Notes: generated from the sequence alone by a model not told the origin. DNA of 64,000 bases from Pseudactinotalea terrae (GCF_009733845.1 NZ_WNXZ01000008.1:124001-188000), one strand, 5' to 3'; shown: positions 44,446 through 53,675, counted from the stretch's first letter. A program made the numbers and translations.

Positions 44446-45756
44446 ATGACCAGCACGACGATCACCCGCCGGGCGCTGCTGCTCGGCGGCGCATCCCTGG
44501 GCGCTGCGGGCCTGCTCACCAGCTGCGTCGGCTCCGGAGGCGGTGGCGGCGGTGGTGACGACACCGGCGGCGACGGCGGGGGAGCAGGCGGCGGCGCCGT
44601 GGTGCTGCAGTCCTCGGTCCAGGACACCGACCCCAAGGCGGCGCTGGAGGCGGTGGTCGGCGCCTACGAGGACGCCGACGTGACGCTGAACTCGGTGGCC
44701 ACCGAGCAGTTCCGCGCCCAGCTCACCAACTACCTGCGCTCCAACGACCCGCCCGAGGTGCTCACCTGGTACGCGGGCTCGGTGGCCCGCTCCTATGCGA
44801 GCGAGGGCCTGCTGCTCGACGTCTCGAGCCTGTGGGAGGGCGACGGCGCGTGCGCCGGGTTCTCCGACGCGCTGCGCAGCCTCTCGAGCGACGCCGAGGG
44901 CAAGCAGATCTTCGTGCCCACCAGCTACTACTGGTGGTCGGTCTTCTACAAGAAGTCCGCGTTCGAGTCCTGGGGCGTGGAGCCGCCCACCACCTGGGAC
45001 GAGTTCCACGCGCTCTGCGAGAACCTGCTCGGCCAGGGCGTCGCCCCGCTCGCCAACGGGATCGGTTCCACCCCGTGGATGTCCTCGGGCTGGTTCGACT
45101 ACCTCAACCTGCGGATCAACGGCGCGCAGTACCACCGTGAGCTGCTGGCCGGTGAGCACGCCTTCAACGACCCCGAGGTCGTCACCGTGATGGAGGAGTA
45201 CAAGCGCCTGATCCCGTACTTCGACCCGAACATGGCCTCGTACTCGGCGCAGGAGGGCGCCACGCCGTTCGCGCAGGACCAGGCCGGCATGTACCTCATC
45301 GGTGCGTTCGTCTCCCAGTACCTGCCCGAGGACCAGCGCGACGACCTCGACTTCTTCTCGGTCCCGGTCATCGACGAGGCGATCCCCACCGCGGAGGAGG
45401 CACCCACCGACGGCTACTTCGCCGCGGCCAACTCCGACAACCCCGAGGGCGCGCTCGCGCTGCTGGACTACCTGGCCTCGCCCGAGCAGCAGCAGGAGTA
45501 CATCGAGCTGTCGAAGTCGGCGAACCTGCCGACCTCGCCCGACGTGGACACCTCGCAGTTCAGCCCGCTGGTGCAGAAGGGCGTCGAGCTCCTCAACAGC
45601 ACCGAGGAGATCACCCAGTTCTTCAACCGCGACTCCTCCGACGCGCTGCAGGCCACTGCGGACACCGCGCTCACCCAGTTCCTCGCCGACCCCGACTCGA
45701 TGACCTCGATCCTCGACGAGTGGCAGCGAGCGGCTGAGGGCGTCTGGGGCTCGTGA
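44446..45756 (+). CDS. Sugar ABC importer binding lipoprotein
   Basis: Start ATG 44446, with AAGGAAGGA seven bases upstream. The open frame to 44206 is a shadow of the previous gene. A twin-Arg (TRRALLLGG) hydrophobic leader ends in the lipobox LLTSC (Cys27), followed by a Gly-rich linker. The 436-aa product is a family-1 extracellular solute-binding protein (LTNYLRSNDPPEVLTWYAGSVARSYASEGLLLDVSSLWEGD; FVPTSYYWWSVFYKKSAFESWGVEPPTTWDEF). It captures oligosaccharides, likely alpha-galactosides given the GH36 gene downstream, for the two permeases. Its stop overlaps the next start (GTGA). Confidence 0.92.
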   Translation: MTSTTITRRALLLGGASLGAAGLLTSCVGSGGGGGGGDDTGGDGGGAGGGAVVLQSSVQDTDPKAALEAVVGAYEDADVTLNSVATEQFRAQLTNYLRSNDPPEVLTWYAGSVARSYASEGLLLDVSSLWEGDGACAGFSDALRSLSSDAEGKQIFVPTSYYWWSVFYKKSAFESWGVEPPTTWDEFHALCENLLGQGVAPLANGIGSTPWMSSGWFDYLNLRINGAQYHRELLAGEHAFNDPEVVTVMEEYKRLIPYFDPNMASYSAQEGATPFAQDQAGMYLIGAFVSQYLPEDQRDDLDFFSVPVIDEAIPTAEEAPTDGYFAAANSDNPEGALALLDYLASPEQQQEYIELSKSANLPTSPDVDTSQFSPLVQKGVELLNSTEEITQFFNRDSSDALQATADTALTQFLADPDSMTSILDEWQRAAEGVWGS

Positions 45757-46679
45757 CCGCGCCCGCCGCAGCACCTGCCCGGCCCAGCCGTGCCGGGCAG
45801 GCTGTGCGCGCGCTGCGGCGGGTGCCGCTGCTGGTGTGGATCTTCCTGCTGATCCCGCTGGTGGTCGAGCTCTTCTGGGTGTTCTGGCCCGCCGCGAACT
45901 CGTTCTCGTTGTCGCTGACGAGGTGGGACGGCATCACGCCCGCCGAACCGGTGGGGCTCGGCAACTTCGCCGACCTCTGGGACGACCCGATCTTCACCAG
46001 GGCGCTCCAGAACAACGTGATCTGGGCGATCGGATTCGGCGGCCTCTCGGTCGCCGGCGGCCTGGGCCTGGCGGTCGCGCTCAACAAGCCCGGCCCGCTG
46101 GTGGGCCTGTACCGCAGCGCGATCTACCTGCCGATGGTGGTCTCGCTCGCGGTGACCGGTCTGTTCTGGCGGGTGATGTACGCCCCCGAGGGCCCGATCA
46201 ACGCGGCCCTCGGCGTGGTGGGACTGGACGCGCTGCGGAACCAGTGGCTCGCGGATCCCGACCTCGCGCTGTACGCGGTGCTGATCGCCGCCGTCTGGCG
46301 CCAGTGCGGCTACATCATGGTGCTGTACCTGGCCGGTCTGAAGAGCTGCGACGCCTCACTCGAGGAAGCGGCAGCCGTGGACGGCGCGAGCGCCTGGCAG
46401 CGGTTCTGGAAGATCGTGATGCCGCAGCTGAAGGGCGTCAACATGGTGGTCTTCGCCGTCACGGTGATCGACTCGCTGCGCACCTTCGACATCGTCTGGG
46501 CGATGACCCGGGGCGGCCCGTACAACATGACGCAGCTGCTGAGCACCTACATGTTCCAGCAGGCCTTCACCTTGGGGAACCTCGGCTACGCCTCGGCGAT
46601 CGCGGTCGTCATCTTCGTGCTCGCGATCGGCTTCATCATCACCTACCTGGCCCGCCAGGCCCGCGCGGAGGAGGACTGA
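45753..46679 (+). CDS. Sugar ABC importer permease, MalF type
   Basis: 308 residues from GTG 45753, overlapping the binding-protein stop. Six membrane helices. The EAA coupling loop is SCDASLEEAAAVDGASAWQRFWKIVMPQLKGV. The N-terminus (PLLVWIFLLIPLVVELFWVFWPAANSFSLSLTRWDG) and LGLAVALNKPGPLVGLYRSAIYLPMVVS are typical of family-1 sugar importers. It forms a heterodimer with the MalG-type partner encoded next. No ATPase gene lies in the window, so a shared MsiK-like ATPase elsewhere is expected. Confidence 0.92.
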   Translation: MTAPAAAPARPSRAGQAVRALRRVPLLVWIFLLIPLVVELFWVFWPAANSFSLSLTRWDGITPAEPVGLGNFADLWDDPIFTRALQNNVIWAIGFGGLSVAGGLGLAVALNKPGPLVGLYRSAIYLPMVVSLAVTGLFWRVMYAPEGPINAALGVVGLDALRNQWLADPDLALYAVLIAAVWRQCGYIMVLYLAGLKSCDASLEEAAAVDGASAWQRFWKIVMPQLKGVNMVVFAVTVIDSLRTFDIVWAMTRGGPYNMTQLLSTYMFQQAFTLGNLGYASAIAVVIFVLAIGFIITYLARQARAEED

Positions 46680-46680
46680 G

Positions 46681-47544
46681 ATGACGGCTTCAGCTACCGG
46701 CACCCGCCCGCTGATGCGCAAGCCCAAGCCCGCCCGGTCGCCGTGGCTGCACGTGGGCATGATCCCGCTGACGCTGCTGTGGCTCAGCCCGATCGTGTTC
46801 GTGGTGTTCGTGGCGATCCGCCCCTTCGACGATCTCGCCGCGCGCGGGCTCGGCGCGCTCCCGATCTCCTTCTCGTGGGAGGGATTCTCGACGGCGTTCG
46901 AGGGCGGCGGGCTGATGCGCGCCCTGGGCAACAGCATCATCGTGACAGCCGTCGGCGTGGTGCTGTCACTGGCCCTGAGCGCGTGCGCCGCGTACGCGCT
47001 GTCACGGTTCGCGATCCCTGGCCGCAAGACCATCCTGCTGGCGATGCTCGCCGGCAACCTGCTGCCTCCGCAGATCCTGCTGGTCCCGGTCTCGGCTATC
47101 ACCGAGTCGGTGGGGATCTACGACACCCTCACCGCGCTGATCGTGGTGCAGGTGGGCTTCGGCATCGGCTTCTACACCTTCGTGCTGCACGGCTTCATGC
47201 GAGGCCTGCCCAACGAGGTGTTCGAGGCCGCGCGCATCGATGGCGCGGGCGCGGGAAGGATCTTCTGGAAGATCGTGCTGCCGCTCTCGCGCCCCTCGCT
47301 CGCGGCGCTCGCAGCCCTGGCCACCACCTGGATCTTCAACGACCTGATCTGGGCGATGACCGTGCTGCGCACCGAGGCGAGGTTCCCGATCACGGCCGCC
47401 CTGCTCAACCTCATGGGCGGCTACTCGAGCGCCTGGAACGTCATCGCCGCCGGATCGCTCGTGGCCGCGATCCCGACGGCGATCGTGTTCTTCGCGTTCC
47501 AGAAGCAGTTCGTCTCCGGTCTGCTGGTCGGGTCCAACAAGTGA
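46681..47544 (+). CDS. Sugar ABC importer permease, MalG type
   Basis: 287 residues, start ATG 46681 right after the MalF-type stop. Six membrane helices. EAA loop NEVFEAARIDGAGAGRIFWKIVLPLSRPSLAALAALATTWIFNDLIWAMT. The C-terminus is QKQFVSGLLVGSNK. The stop overlaps the alpha-galactosidase start (GTGA, 47541-47544), so importer and enzyme are made together. Confidence 0.92.
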   Translation: MTASATGTRPLMRKPKPARSPWLHVGMIPLTLLWLSPIVFVVFVAIRPFDDLAARGLGALPISFSWEGFSTAFEGGGLMRALGNSIIVTAVGVVLSLALSACAAYALSRFAIPGRKTILLAMLAGNLLPPQILLVPVSAITESVGIYDTLTALIVVQVGFGIGFYTFVLHGFMRGLPNEVFEAARIDGAGAGRIFWKIVLPLSRPSLAALAALATTWIFNDLIWAMTVLRTEARFPITAALLNLMGGYSSAWNVIAAGSLVAAIPTAIVFFAFQKQFVSGLLVGSNK

Positions 47545-49604
47545 GCACCTGGACGCTGCCGACCGCCTCCGGCAGCTACGTGGTGGGTCTGGCCCCCGGC
47601 GATCAGGGCCTCGTGCTGCACCACTGGGGCGGGCCGGTGCAGGCGGAGCCGCCCGCGCCGTCGCTGCCGCGGCGGGCGGCCTCGTTCGTGCGTGACCTCG
47701 ACCTGCTCCCGATGGAGGCGACGGCGCTCGGCACCCGTGATGTGCACGCCGCCGAGATCGTGGCCCGCCGTGCCGACGGTGTGCGCGGGCTGCGGCTCTC
47801 GCTCGCCGGCGAGATCGAGCACGGCGTCGAGGACGACGGCGGGACCCGGCTCGTGTGCCCGCTCGCCGACCCGGTCGCGCAGATCGAGGTCGACCTGCAC
47901 CTGCGCAGCCACCCGTCCCACGACGTCATCACCAAGTGGGCGACGATCCGGAACCGCTCGCCGCACGCCGTCGAGCTCCTCCGGGGCTGGGGTGGCGCCT
48001 TCGAGGCGCCGACCGGGGCGGGAGCCGAGATCGAGGTGCGCACCGGCGCCTGGTCGCGCGAGACCACGCCCTCGCTGGTGGACCTGACCGCGGGCACGCT
48101 GAGCGTCGGCAGCCGCCAGGGCATCACCTCGCACACGGCCGCGCCGGCCGTGACCGCCCGGCCCCGCGGCGTGCCCGACGGCGACGCCTGGTCCGTCGCG
48201 CTCGCGTGGTCGGGCTCGTGGCGGCTCGCCGTGGACGTGGTGCCGTTCGTGGGTTCGGTGCGGATCGCGGGTGGCCCGGACGACGAGTCCGGCATCCTCA
48301 CCCTCGCGCCGGGGACCTCGCTCACCACGCCGGTGCTGGCGGGGCTGTGGGCGCACGGCGACGGGGACGCCGTCGCGAACGCCTGGCACACGTACCAGCG
48401 CACGCTCGCCCGCTCGAGCGGGCCCGAGCACCGCCCGGTCGTCTACAACTCGTGGTACGCCACCACCTTCGACGTCACGCTCGAGCACCAGCGTGAGCTC
48501 GCGGAGGTCGCCGCTGGGCTGGGCGTCGAGGTTTTCGTGGTCGACGACGGCTGGTTCCGCGGCCGCACCAGCGACCGCTCCGGGCTCGGCGACTGGGAGC
48601 CCGACCCGGCGAAGCTCCCCGAGGGGCTCGCGCCGCTCGCCGGGGCGGTCGCCGAGCGCGGCATGCGGTTCGGGCTCTGGGTGGAGCCCGAGGCGGTCAA
48701 CCCGGACAGCGACCTGTACCGCGAGCACCCGGACTGGGTGCACCACGTGGATGGCCGGCCGCTGCGCACCCTGCGTCACCAGTACGTGCTCGACCTCGGC
48801 CGGCCCGACGTCGAGGCCTGGGTCATCGGCATGCTGTGCCGCGTTCTCGGCAGTGCCGACATCACGTACCTGAAGTGGGACATGAACCGCGCGATCGCCG
48901 ACGGCGGGCAGACCGAGCCGGGCGGCGACGACTGGGCCTGGCGGCACACGCATGCCTACTACCGCGTGATGGAGATGCTCCGCGCGGAGTTCCCGCAGGT
49001 CACGGTCGAGGCCTGCGCGGGCGGTGGCGGCCGGATCGACCTCGCCGTGCTCGAGCGCTCCGACGTGGTGTGGCCCAGCGACGAGACCGGGCCTCGCGAC
49101 CGGCTCGCGATCCAGCACGGGTTCCTCGGGATCTACCCCGCCTGGACGATGAGCTCCTGGGTCACCGACGAGCCGGACATCCTCGATGGCGAGCCGGCGA
49201 GCCTGGACTTCAGATTCGTGGTCGCGGCCGCGGGGGTGCTCGGCATCGGCTCGGACCTCCTCGCCTGGGACGAGCGCACCCGCGCCTGCGCGGCCGACCA
49301 CGTGGCGCGGTATCGCCGCATCCGGGATGTGGTGCACGGCGGCCGGCTGCGCCGCCACGGATCGCCCGACGGCGCCGCCTACGCCCTGCAGTACGCGCTC
49401 GGTGAGCGGGTGGTCGTGCTGGCATGGCGCCGCAGCGGCGGCGCGCTCGCCGTGCCGGTCGCCGGTGCGGACCCGGCCGGCCGCTATCGGGTCCTGTGGG
49501 GGTCGGGGGAGGTCGAGGAGCGCACCGGGGACGAGCTGCTGGCCGGGCTCCCGGTGCCGTGGAGCTGGGACGACTGCGACATCGCCGAGCTGGTGCGTCT
49601 GTGA
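47541..49604 (+). CDS. Alpha-galactosidase, GH36
   Basis: GTG 47541 (VSTWTLPTASGSYVVGLAPGDQGLVLHHWGGPV) is the coupled start. 687 residues. N-terminal beta-supersandwich, then a TIM barrel with YNSWYATTFDVTLEHQRELAEVAAGLGVEVFVVDDGWF. Asp447 in YLKWDMNR is the nucleophile and Asp514 in WPSDETGPRDRLAIQHGF the acid/base. A small C-terminal beta domain closes it. It has no signal peptide, so it cleaves raffinose-family or other alpha-galactosides in the cytoplasm after import. It is translationally coupled at both ends with the importer and the mutarotase-like gene. Confidence 0.93.
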   Translation: MSTWTLPTASGSYVVGLAPGDQGLVLHHWGGPVQAEPPAPSLPRRAASFVRDLDLLPMEATALGTRDVHAAEIVARRADGVRGLRLSLAGEIEHGVEDDGGTRLVCPLADPVAQIEVDLHLRSHPSHDVITKWATIRNRSPHAVELLRGWGGAFEAPTGAGAEIEVRTGAWSRETTPSLVDLTAGTLSVGSRQGITSHTAAPAVTARPRGVPDGDAWSVALAWSGSWRLAVDVVPFVGSVRIAGGPDDESGILTLAPGTSLTTPVLAGLWAHGDGDAVANAWHTYQRTLARSSGPEHRPVVYNSWYATTFDVTLEHQRELAEVAAGLGVEVFVVDDGWFRGRTSDRSGLGDWEPDPAKLPEGLAPLAGAVAERGMRFGLWVEPEAVNPDSDLYREHPDWVHHVDGRPLRTLRHQYVLDLGRPDVEAWVIGMLCRVLGSADITYLKWDMNRAIADGGQTEPGGDDWAWRHTHAYYRVMEMLRAEFPQVTVEACAGGGGRIDLAVLERSDVVWPSDETGPRDRLAIQHGFLGIYPAWTMSSWVTDEPDILDGEPASLDFRFVVAAAGVLGIGSDLLAWDERTRACAADHVARYRRIRDVVHGGRLRRHGSPDGAAYALQYALGERVVVLAWRRSGGALAVPVAGADPAGRYRVLWGSGEVEERTGDELLAGLPVPWSWDDCDIAELVRL

Positions 49605-50401
49605 CCGACCTCCGGGCGCAGACCGATCTCGCGCTCGGGGGCCGCTGGACCTCGTTGCGCGCAGGGGAGCGGGAGTGGCTCTGGCGCAACCCGGCGGTGT
49701 CGTTGGCGGAGCGCGCGGCCGCACGGCACGGTGCGGCCTTCGTGGACGCGGGCGGTGGCGAGGAGTGCCTGCCCTCGGTGAACGGTGACCCGGCGCGGGG
49801 CCACGACCACGGCGACGTGTGGTGCCGGGCGTGGGTGGGCGAGCCCGGCGACGCCGCCGTGCGGACCGACGCCGGCCTCACGCTGCGCCGCCGGCTGACC
49901 CACGAGCGCGGCGTGGTCCGCGCCGACTACGAGATCAGCGGCCGGCCGGGCGGGCGGCTCCTGCACGCGGTGCATCTCCTGCTCGATGTCTCGCCGGATG
50001 CGACCCTCGAGGTCGCCGGGTCACCGGCGGTCACGCGGCAGGACCACCCGGAGCCGGGCGCGGTGACGCGCAGCAGCTGGCCGGATGCCGCGGGCGTGCG
50101 GCTCGACCGCCTCGGTCCCGACGACGGGACGGCGACCGGCGCGGTCGTGGCGAGCGACGCCGTCGAGGTCCATGACGGCGACCACACGCTCAGGCTCAGC
50201 TGGGGCGCCGAGCCGGGCACCCCGACGTCGTTCATCCTCTGGCGCAACCTCCGCGGCTGGCCCGCGCGTGACCCCTACCGGTCGATCGGCATCGAGCCCA
50301 TGATCGGGGCGACCACCACGCTCGAGGGCGCCAGCGCGGACGATGTCGCGCACCTCGGCCCGAACGGCACGCTGCGCTGGTGGCTGGAGATCAGCGGCTG
50401 A
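49601..50401 (+). CDS. Aldose 1-epimerase-like protein
   Basis: GTG 49601 overlaps the alpha-galactosidase stop (GTGA). 266 residues with the galactose-mutarotase-like beta-supersandwich: LALGGRWTSLRAGEREWLWRNP, then GGGEECLPSVNGDPARGHDHGDVWCRAWV, where GGxEECLPSV..DPARGHDHGD matches the DUF4432/aldose-epimerase-like variant. It probably interconverts sugar anomers from the hydrolase. The exact catalytic Glu is not assigned here, so activity is inferred from fold and context. Confidence 0.75.
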   Translation: MTDLRAQTDLALGGRWTSLRAGEREWLWRNPAVSLAERAAARHGAAFVDAGGGEECLPSVNGDPARGHDHGDVWCRAWVGEPGDAAVRTDAGLTLRRRLTHERGVVRADYEISGRPGGRLLHAVHLLLDVSPDATLEVAGSPAVTRQDHPEPGAVTRSSWPDAAGVRLDRLGPDDGTATGAVVASDAVEVHDGDHTLRLSWGAEPGTPTSFILWRNLRGWPARDPYRSIGIEPMIGATTTLEGASADDVAHLGPNGTLRWWLEISG

Positions 50402-50598
50402 GCCGCTTGTCGAGCAGACACCGAGGTCATGGGGCCGTGTCGCTGCGAGGGGCAGCCTCTGCTCGCCGACGGCGATGAGGTGACCCAGTAAGATGAGGGA
50501 CTCATCCGCCCCCCTGTGTCCGGAAGACAGAGTTCGATGCCTGCGAATCGCGAAGGAGGCGGGCCGCAAGACGGCCCGCACCATAGACCCGACGCCCG
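50402..50598 (+). ncRNA. Possible structured leader of the CNNM-type genes
   Basis: This gene-free 200 bp before the membrane-protein pair contains a perfect 8-bp stem with a 5-base loop (GCGGGCCG / CGGCCCGC at 50559-50579), an ATGAG..CTCAT palindrome near 50493-50505 and a TGTC..GACA hairpin near 50518-50530. It does not match the M-box or other riboswitch consensus that I know. I mark it as a candidate leader only. Confidence 0.35.
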
Positions 50599-50637
50599 GT
50601 GCGCCATGTGCCCGGGCACGAGGAAGTGGATACGCCG

Positions 50638-52032
50638 GTGGCGTGGCTGACGCTCGCGCTGGGCATCATCGTCATCGCGGTCATCATCACCGCGAACGGG
50701 CTCTTCGTCGCCCAGGAGTTCGCGTACATGTCGGTCGACCGCAGCCGGCTGCGGGCCGCCGCAGCCGAGGGTGACAAGAGCGCCGAGCGGGCGCTGACGA
50801 TTACCGGCCGGACCTCCTTCATGCTGTCCGGCGCCCAGCTGGGTATCACGGTGACCGGTCTGCTGCTGGGGTTCGTGGCCGAGCCCCTCGTGGGCGAGGC
50901 ACTCGGTGAGATCCTCGGCGGGGTGGGCGTGCCCACCGGGGTCAGCGTCGGCGTCGCAACCGTGCTCGCTCTGGCGGTCTCGACGATCGTCCAGATGGTC
51001 TTCGCCGAGCTCTACCCCAAGAACCTCGCGATCGCGATACCGGAGAAGATGGCCAGGGTGCTGGCACGCCCGACAGCGATCTACCTGACGATGTTCGGCT
51101 GGTTGATCGTGGTCTTCGACCACGCGGCGAACCTCGTGCTGAGGCTGGTGCGCGTCGAGCCCGTGCACGATGTCGACTCCAGCGCCACGGCGCGCGACCT
51201 CGAACGGATCGTCGCGGACTCCCGCGAGGCCGGCAACCTGCCACCGGAGCTGTCAGCGGTCCTCGACCGGATCCTGGACTTCCCGCGTCAGGACGTCGAG
51301 CACGCCATGATCCCCCACTCCCGCGTTGATGTCGTCGGTCCCGATGCCACCGTCGAGGAGGTCCGCACCCTGATGGCTGGGGGACATACCCGGTACCCGG
51401 TCGTCGACGAGCACGAGGAAGCCCTCGGCGTCGTTCAGCTCGTCGACGTGCTCGGCACCACGCTGCCGGCGACTGCACCCATCTCGGCACTGATGCGCGA
51501 ACCGCTCGTGCTCCCCACGCTGATGGCGCTGCCCGATGCTCTCAGCGAGCTGATCAAGACCAAGAACGAGCTCGCCTGCGTCATCGACGAGTACGGCGGG
51601 TTCGCGGGCGTGCTCACCCTGGAGGACCTCGCCGAGGAGATCGTCGGACCGATAGCCGACGAGCACGACGACGCCGATCGCGAGGTGCTGATCCACGACA
51701 CCGACGCGACCTGGACGATCGACGGCGACGTGCACGTCGACGAGGTGCGTCGTGCCATCGGGCGTGAGCTGCCCAGCGGCGACTACGAGACGATCGCAGG
51801 GCTGGTCATCGGCCACCGGGGCGAGCTGCCGGCCGAGGGCGAGATCGTCACGGTCGAGCTGCCGCCCGTGCCCGGCGACGTCGTCGGCGACGAGCCGGCC
51901 ACCCGCTACGCGGACATCGAGATCCTCGCCGTCGAGCGACACGTGCCCGCCCGGATCCGGATCACCCTGCGGGAGCTCGCGACGGATGAGCCGGCCCCGG
52001 CGCCGGATGAGGCCGAAGGGGAGCGCTCGTGA
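50638..52032 (+). CDS. CNNM/CorC-family membrane protein (TlyC/hemolysin-type), first of pair
   Basis: GTG 50638 (VAWLTLALGIIVIAVIITANGLFVAQEFAYMSV) is chosen because GAGGAA lies 12 bases before it; GTG 50626 and GTG 50599 are alternatives. About 464 residues. A DUF21 transmembrane domain (GRTSFMLSGAQLGITVTGLLLGFVAEP...) spans the membrane. Two CBS repeats follow (MIPHSRVDVVGPDATVEEVRTLMAGGHTRYPVVDEHEEALGVVQLVDV; ALSELIKTKNELACVIDEYGGFAGVLTLEDLAEEIVGPIADEHD), then the CorC_HlyC domain. Such proteins are Mg2+/divalent-ion transport or efflux factors (MpfA, CNNM). The next gene overlaps its stop (GTGA), so the two are coupled. Confidence 0.85.
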   Translation: MAWLTLALGIIVIAVIITANGLFVAQEFAYMSVDRSRLRAAAAEGDKSAERALTITGRTSFMLSGAQLGITVTGLLLGFVAEPLVGEALGEILGGVGVPTGVSVGVATVLALAVSTIVQMVFAELYPKNLAIAIPEKMARVLARPTAIYLTMFGWLIVVFDHAANLVLRLVRVEPVHDVDSSATARDLERIVADSREAGNLPPELSAVLDRILDFPRQDVEHAMIPHSRVDVVGPDATVEEVRTLMAGGHTRYPVVDEHEEALGVVQLVDVLGTTLPATAPISALMREPLVLPTLMALPDALSELIKTKNELACVIDEYGGFAGVLTLEDLAEEIVGPIADEHDDADREVLIHDTDATWTIDGDVHVDEVRRAIGRELPSGDYETIAGLVIGHRGELPAEGEIVTVELPPVPGDVVGDEPATRYADIEILAVERHVPARIRITLRELATDEPAPAPDEAEGERS

Positions 52033-53042
52033 ACCCCGTCCTCGTCATCGCCGTGACCGTCGCGCTGATCGCGCTGAGCGCGTTCTTCGTCGTCATCGAG
52101 TTCGCGCTGCTCGGCGCCCGCCCGCACCGGCTGGAGGAGAAGGCGCAGACCAGCCGATCTGCGCGGGCCGCGCTGCGGGGCGTCAACGAGCTCACGGTGA
52201 TGCTGGCAGGTGCACAGCTCGGCATCACCGCCTGCACGTTCGCGCTCGGGGCGATCACCAAACCTGCGCTCGACTACGCACTGTCCGACATCTTCGAGGC
52301 GTGGGGCATGCCGGACTGGACGGCCGACACGGTGGCCTTCGGTCTCGCGCTGCTGGTGGTCACGTTCCTTCACCTGGTCATCGGTGAGATGGCACCCAAA
52401 TCCTGGGCGATCGCGCACCCCGAGCTGGCGGCCACGGTGATCGGGATCCCGGCGCGAGCGTTCGTCACGGTCTTCCGGCCGCTGCTGACGTGGATGAACG
52501 ACATCGCCGGTGCGCTCGTGCGCCGCAGCGGGTTCGAGCCCGTGGACCGCGCGGCCGTCGGCGGGCACGACGCCACCTCGATCCGACAGCTCGTGGAGCA
52601 TTCCGCCCAGGTCGGTGTGCTCGAGCAGGAGGTCCATTCCCAGCTCGACTCCGCGCTGGAGCTGCAGACGCTGCAGGTGGGCGAGCTGGTCCGTACCGAC
52701 GAGCCGATCACGCGGGTCCCGGAGACGGCGACCGTCGGTGAGCTGCAGGAGAAGGCCTGTGCGACCGGTCACCTGCGGGTCCTGGTGGACCGGGCCGACG
52801 GTGCGCCGGCGATCGCCCACGTGCGGGACACCCTGCTCATGGAACCCGGCACCCCGGTCGCCCCGTACACCCGTGAGGCATTCGTGCTCGACGCCGCGGT
52901 CCCGGTGCACGAGGCGCTCGCTCGCATGCGCGCCGACCGCCAGCAGCTCGCCGTGGTCACCAGTGGTCCCCGGATGGTCGGCGTCGTCTCGATCGCCGAC
53001 ATCCTCGGCCGGGTGCTGCCCCAGGACACCCTGCGGCTCTAG
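52029..53042 (+). CDS. CNNM/CorC-family membrane protein, second of pair
   Basis: 337 residues from GTG 52029, overlapping the previous stop. A DUF21 domain (AVTVALIALSAFFVVIEFALLGARPHRLEEKAQTSRSARAALRGVNELTVMLAGAQLGITACTFALGAITKP) is followed by two CBS repeats (RTDEPITRVPETATVGELQEKACATGHLRVLV; LDAAVPVHEALARMRADRQQLAVVTSGPRMVGVVSIADIL). It lacks the C-terminal CorC_HlyC domain present in its partner. Overlapping paralogues of this sort are common in actinobacteria and may form a hetero-oligomer that handles divalent cations. Confidence 0.85.
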   Translation: MNPVLVIAVTVALIALSAFFVVIEFALLGARPHRLEEKAQTSRSARAALRGVNELTVMLAGAQLGITACTFALGAITKPALDYALSDIFEAWGMPDWTADTVAFGLALLVVTFLHLVIGEMAPKSWAIAHPELAATVIGIPARAFVTVFRPLLTWMNDIAGALVRRSGFEPVDRAAVGGHDATSIRQLVEHSAQVGVLEQEVHSQLDSALELQTLQVGELVRTDEPITRVPETATVGELQEKACATGHLRVLVDRADGAPAIAHVRDTLLMEPGTPVAPYTREAFVLDAAVPVHEALARMRADRQQLAVVTSGPRMVGVVSIADILGRVLPQDTLRL

Positions 53043-53067
53043 GCGCCGTTCTGCTGGTGACCGGAGA

Positions 53068-53529
53068 TCAGCGGTTGAGCCGCTTCTCGAGCGCCACCTC
53101 GAGATCCTCGGGCAGGTAGCGGAAGGTCGCGGTGGCGTAGTCGAGGAAGACATCCTCCTCGAGGAGATCCTGCTCGAACGCGGGATGCAGGTCGTAGCCG
53201 ACGACGCTCGCCTCGCTCAGCGTCACCACGAGGTAGTCGCTGGTCTCGCCCTCGACGGTCCGGCGTACCGAGATCACGGCCTCGCTGAAGCGCTGCGTCC
53301 GTGCCAACGCCTGCTTGAGCAGGGGCGACGCCCTGTCGTAGTGCTTGGCGACGCGGAACGGCTCGAGCTCGACCCGCCCGGCCGCGGCTCCGGGCATGCC
53401 CCGCCGCCCGGTGGTGGCTGCCGCAGCCATGCCGAACTCAACCTCGTGGATCTCGATCTCGTCCTCGTGGCCGTCGCGCTGGCTCTCGCCGGGCACGTCG
53501 TCGATCTTGAGAAAACCGTCAATCGCCAT
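53068..53529 (-). CDS. Hcp-like (type VI secretion tube family) protein
   Basis: ATG 53529 with GAGGAG eight bases before it. 153 residues. The start MAIDGFLKIDDVPGESQRDGHEDEIEIHEVEFGM has the Hcp-type F.KIDDI.GES.D..H..EI.V..... opening. AKHYDRASPLLKQALARTQRFSEAVISVRRTVEGETSDYLVVTLSEASVVGYDL matches the second half of Hcp1 proteins (D.ASP.L......G..F..A.......G.....Y....L....V). No other type VI secretion gene is nearby and actinobacteria lack canonical T6SS, so the role is unclear. It is convergent with the CNNM pair (26 bp). Confidence 0.7.
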   Translation of the reverse strand: MAIDGFLKIDDVPGESQRDGHEDEIEIHEVEFGMAAAATTGRRGMPGAAAGRVELEPFRVAKHYDRASPLLKQALARTQRFSEAVISVRRTVEGETSDYLVVTLSEASVVGYDLHPAFEQDLLEEDVFLDYATATFRYLPEDLEVALEKRLNR

Positions 53530-53675
53530 GGTGCGCTCCTCGCTGAGCAGTCCCGACCTTCACAGTATGGGGGCAAAGCGGTGGTGGCGGCAGCGCACTC
53601 GGGGCGCCGTCGGCACCGAGCACCACGTCGCCGACCTGCTCGCTGAGATGCTCGACGGCCGTGGCAGGTGACAGG
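53530..53675. other. Gap between Hcp-like and GH10 genes
   Basis: 146 bp contain the Hcp-like promoter and the 3' end of the GH10 transcript. No gene or clear hairpin was seen. Confidence 0.3.

Noticed and set aside
50402-50637. M-box or other known Mg2+ riboswitch before the CNNM pair
   Set aside because: The conserved blocks of the M-box are absent. Only generic hairpins are seen.
53068-53529. Type VI secretion locus
   Set aside because: Only an Hcp-like gene is present. No other T6SS component lies within the window.
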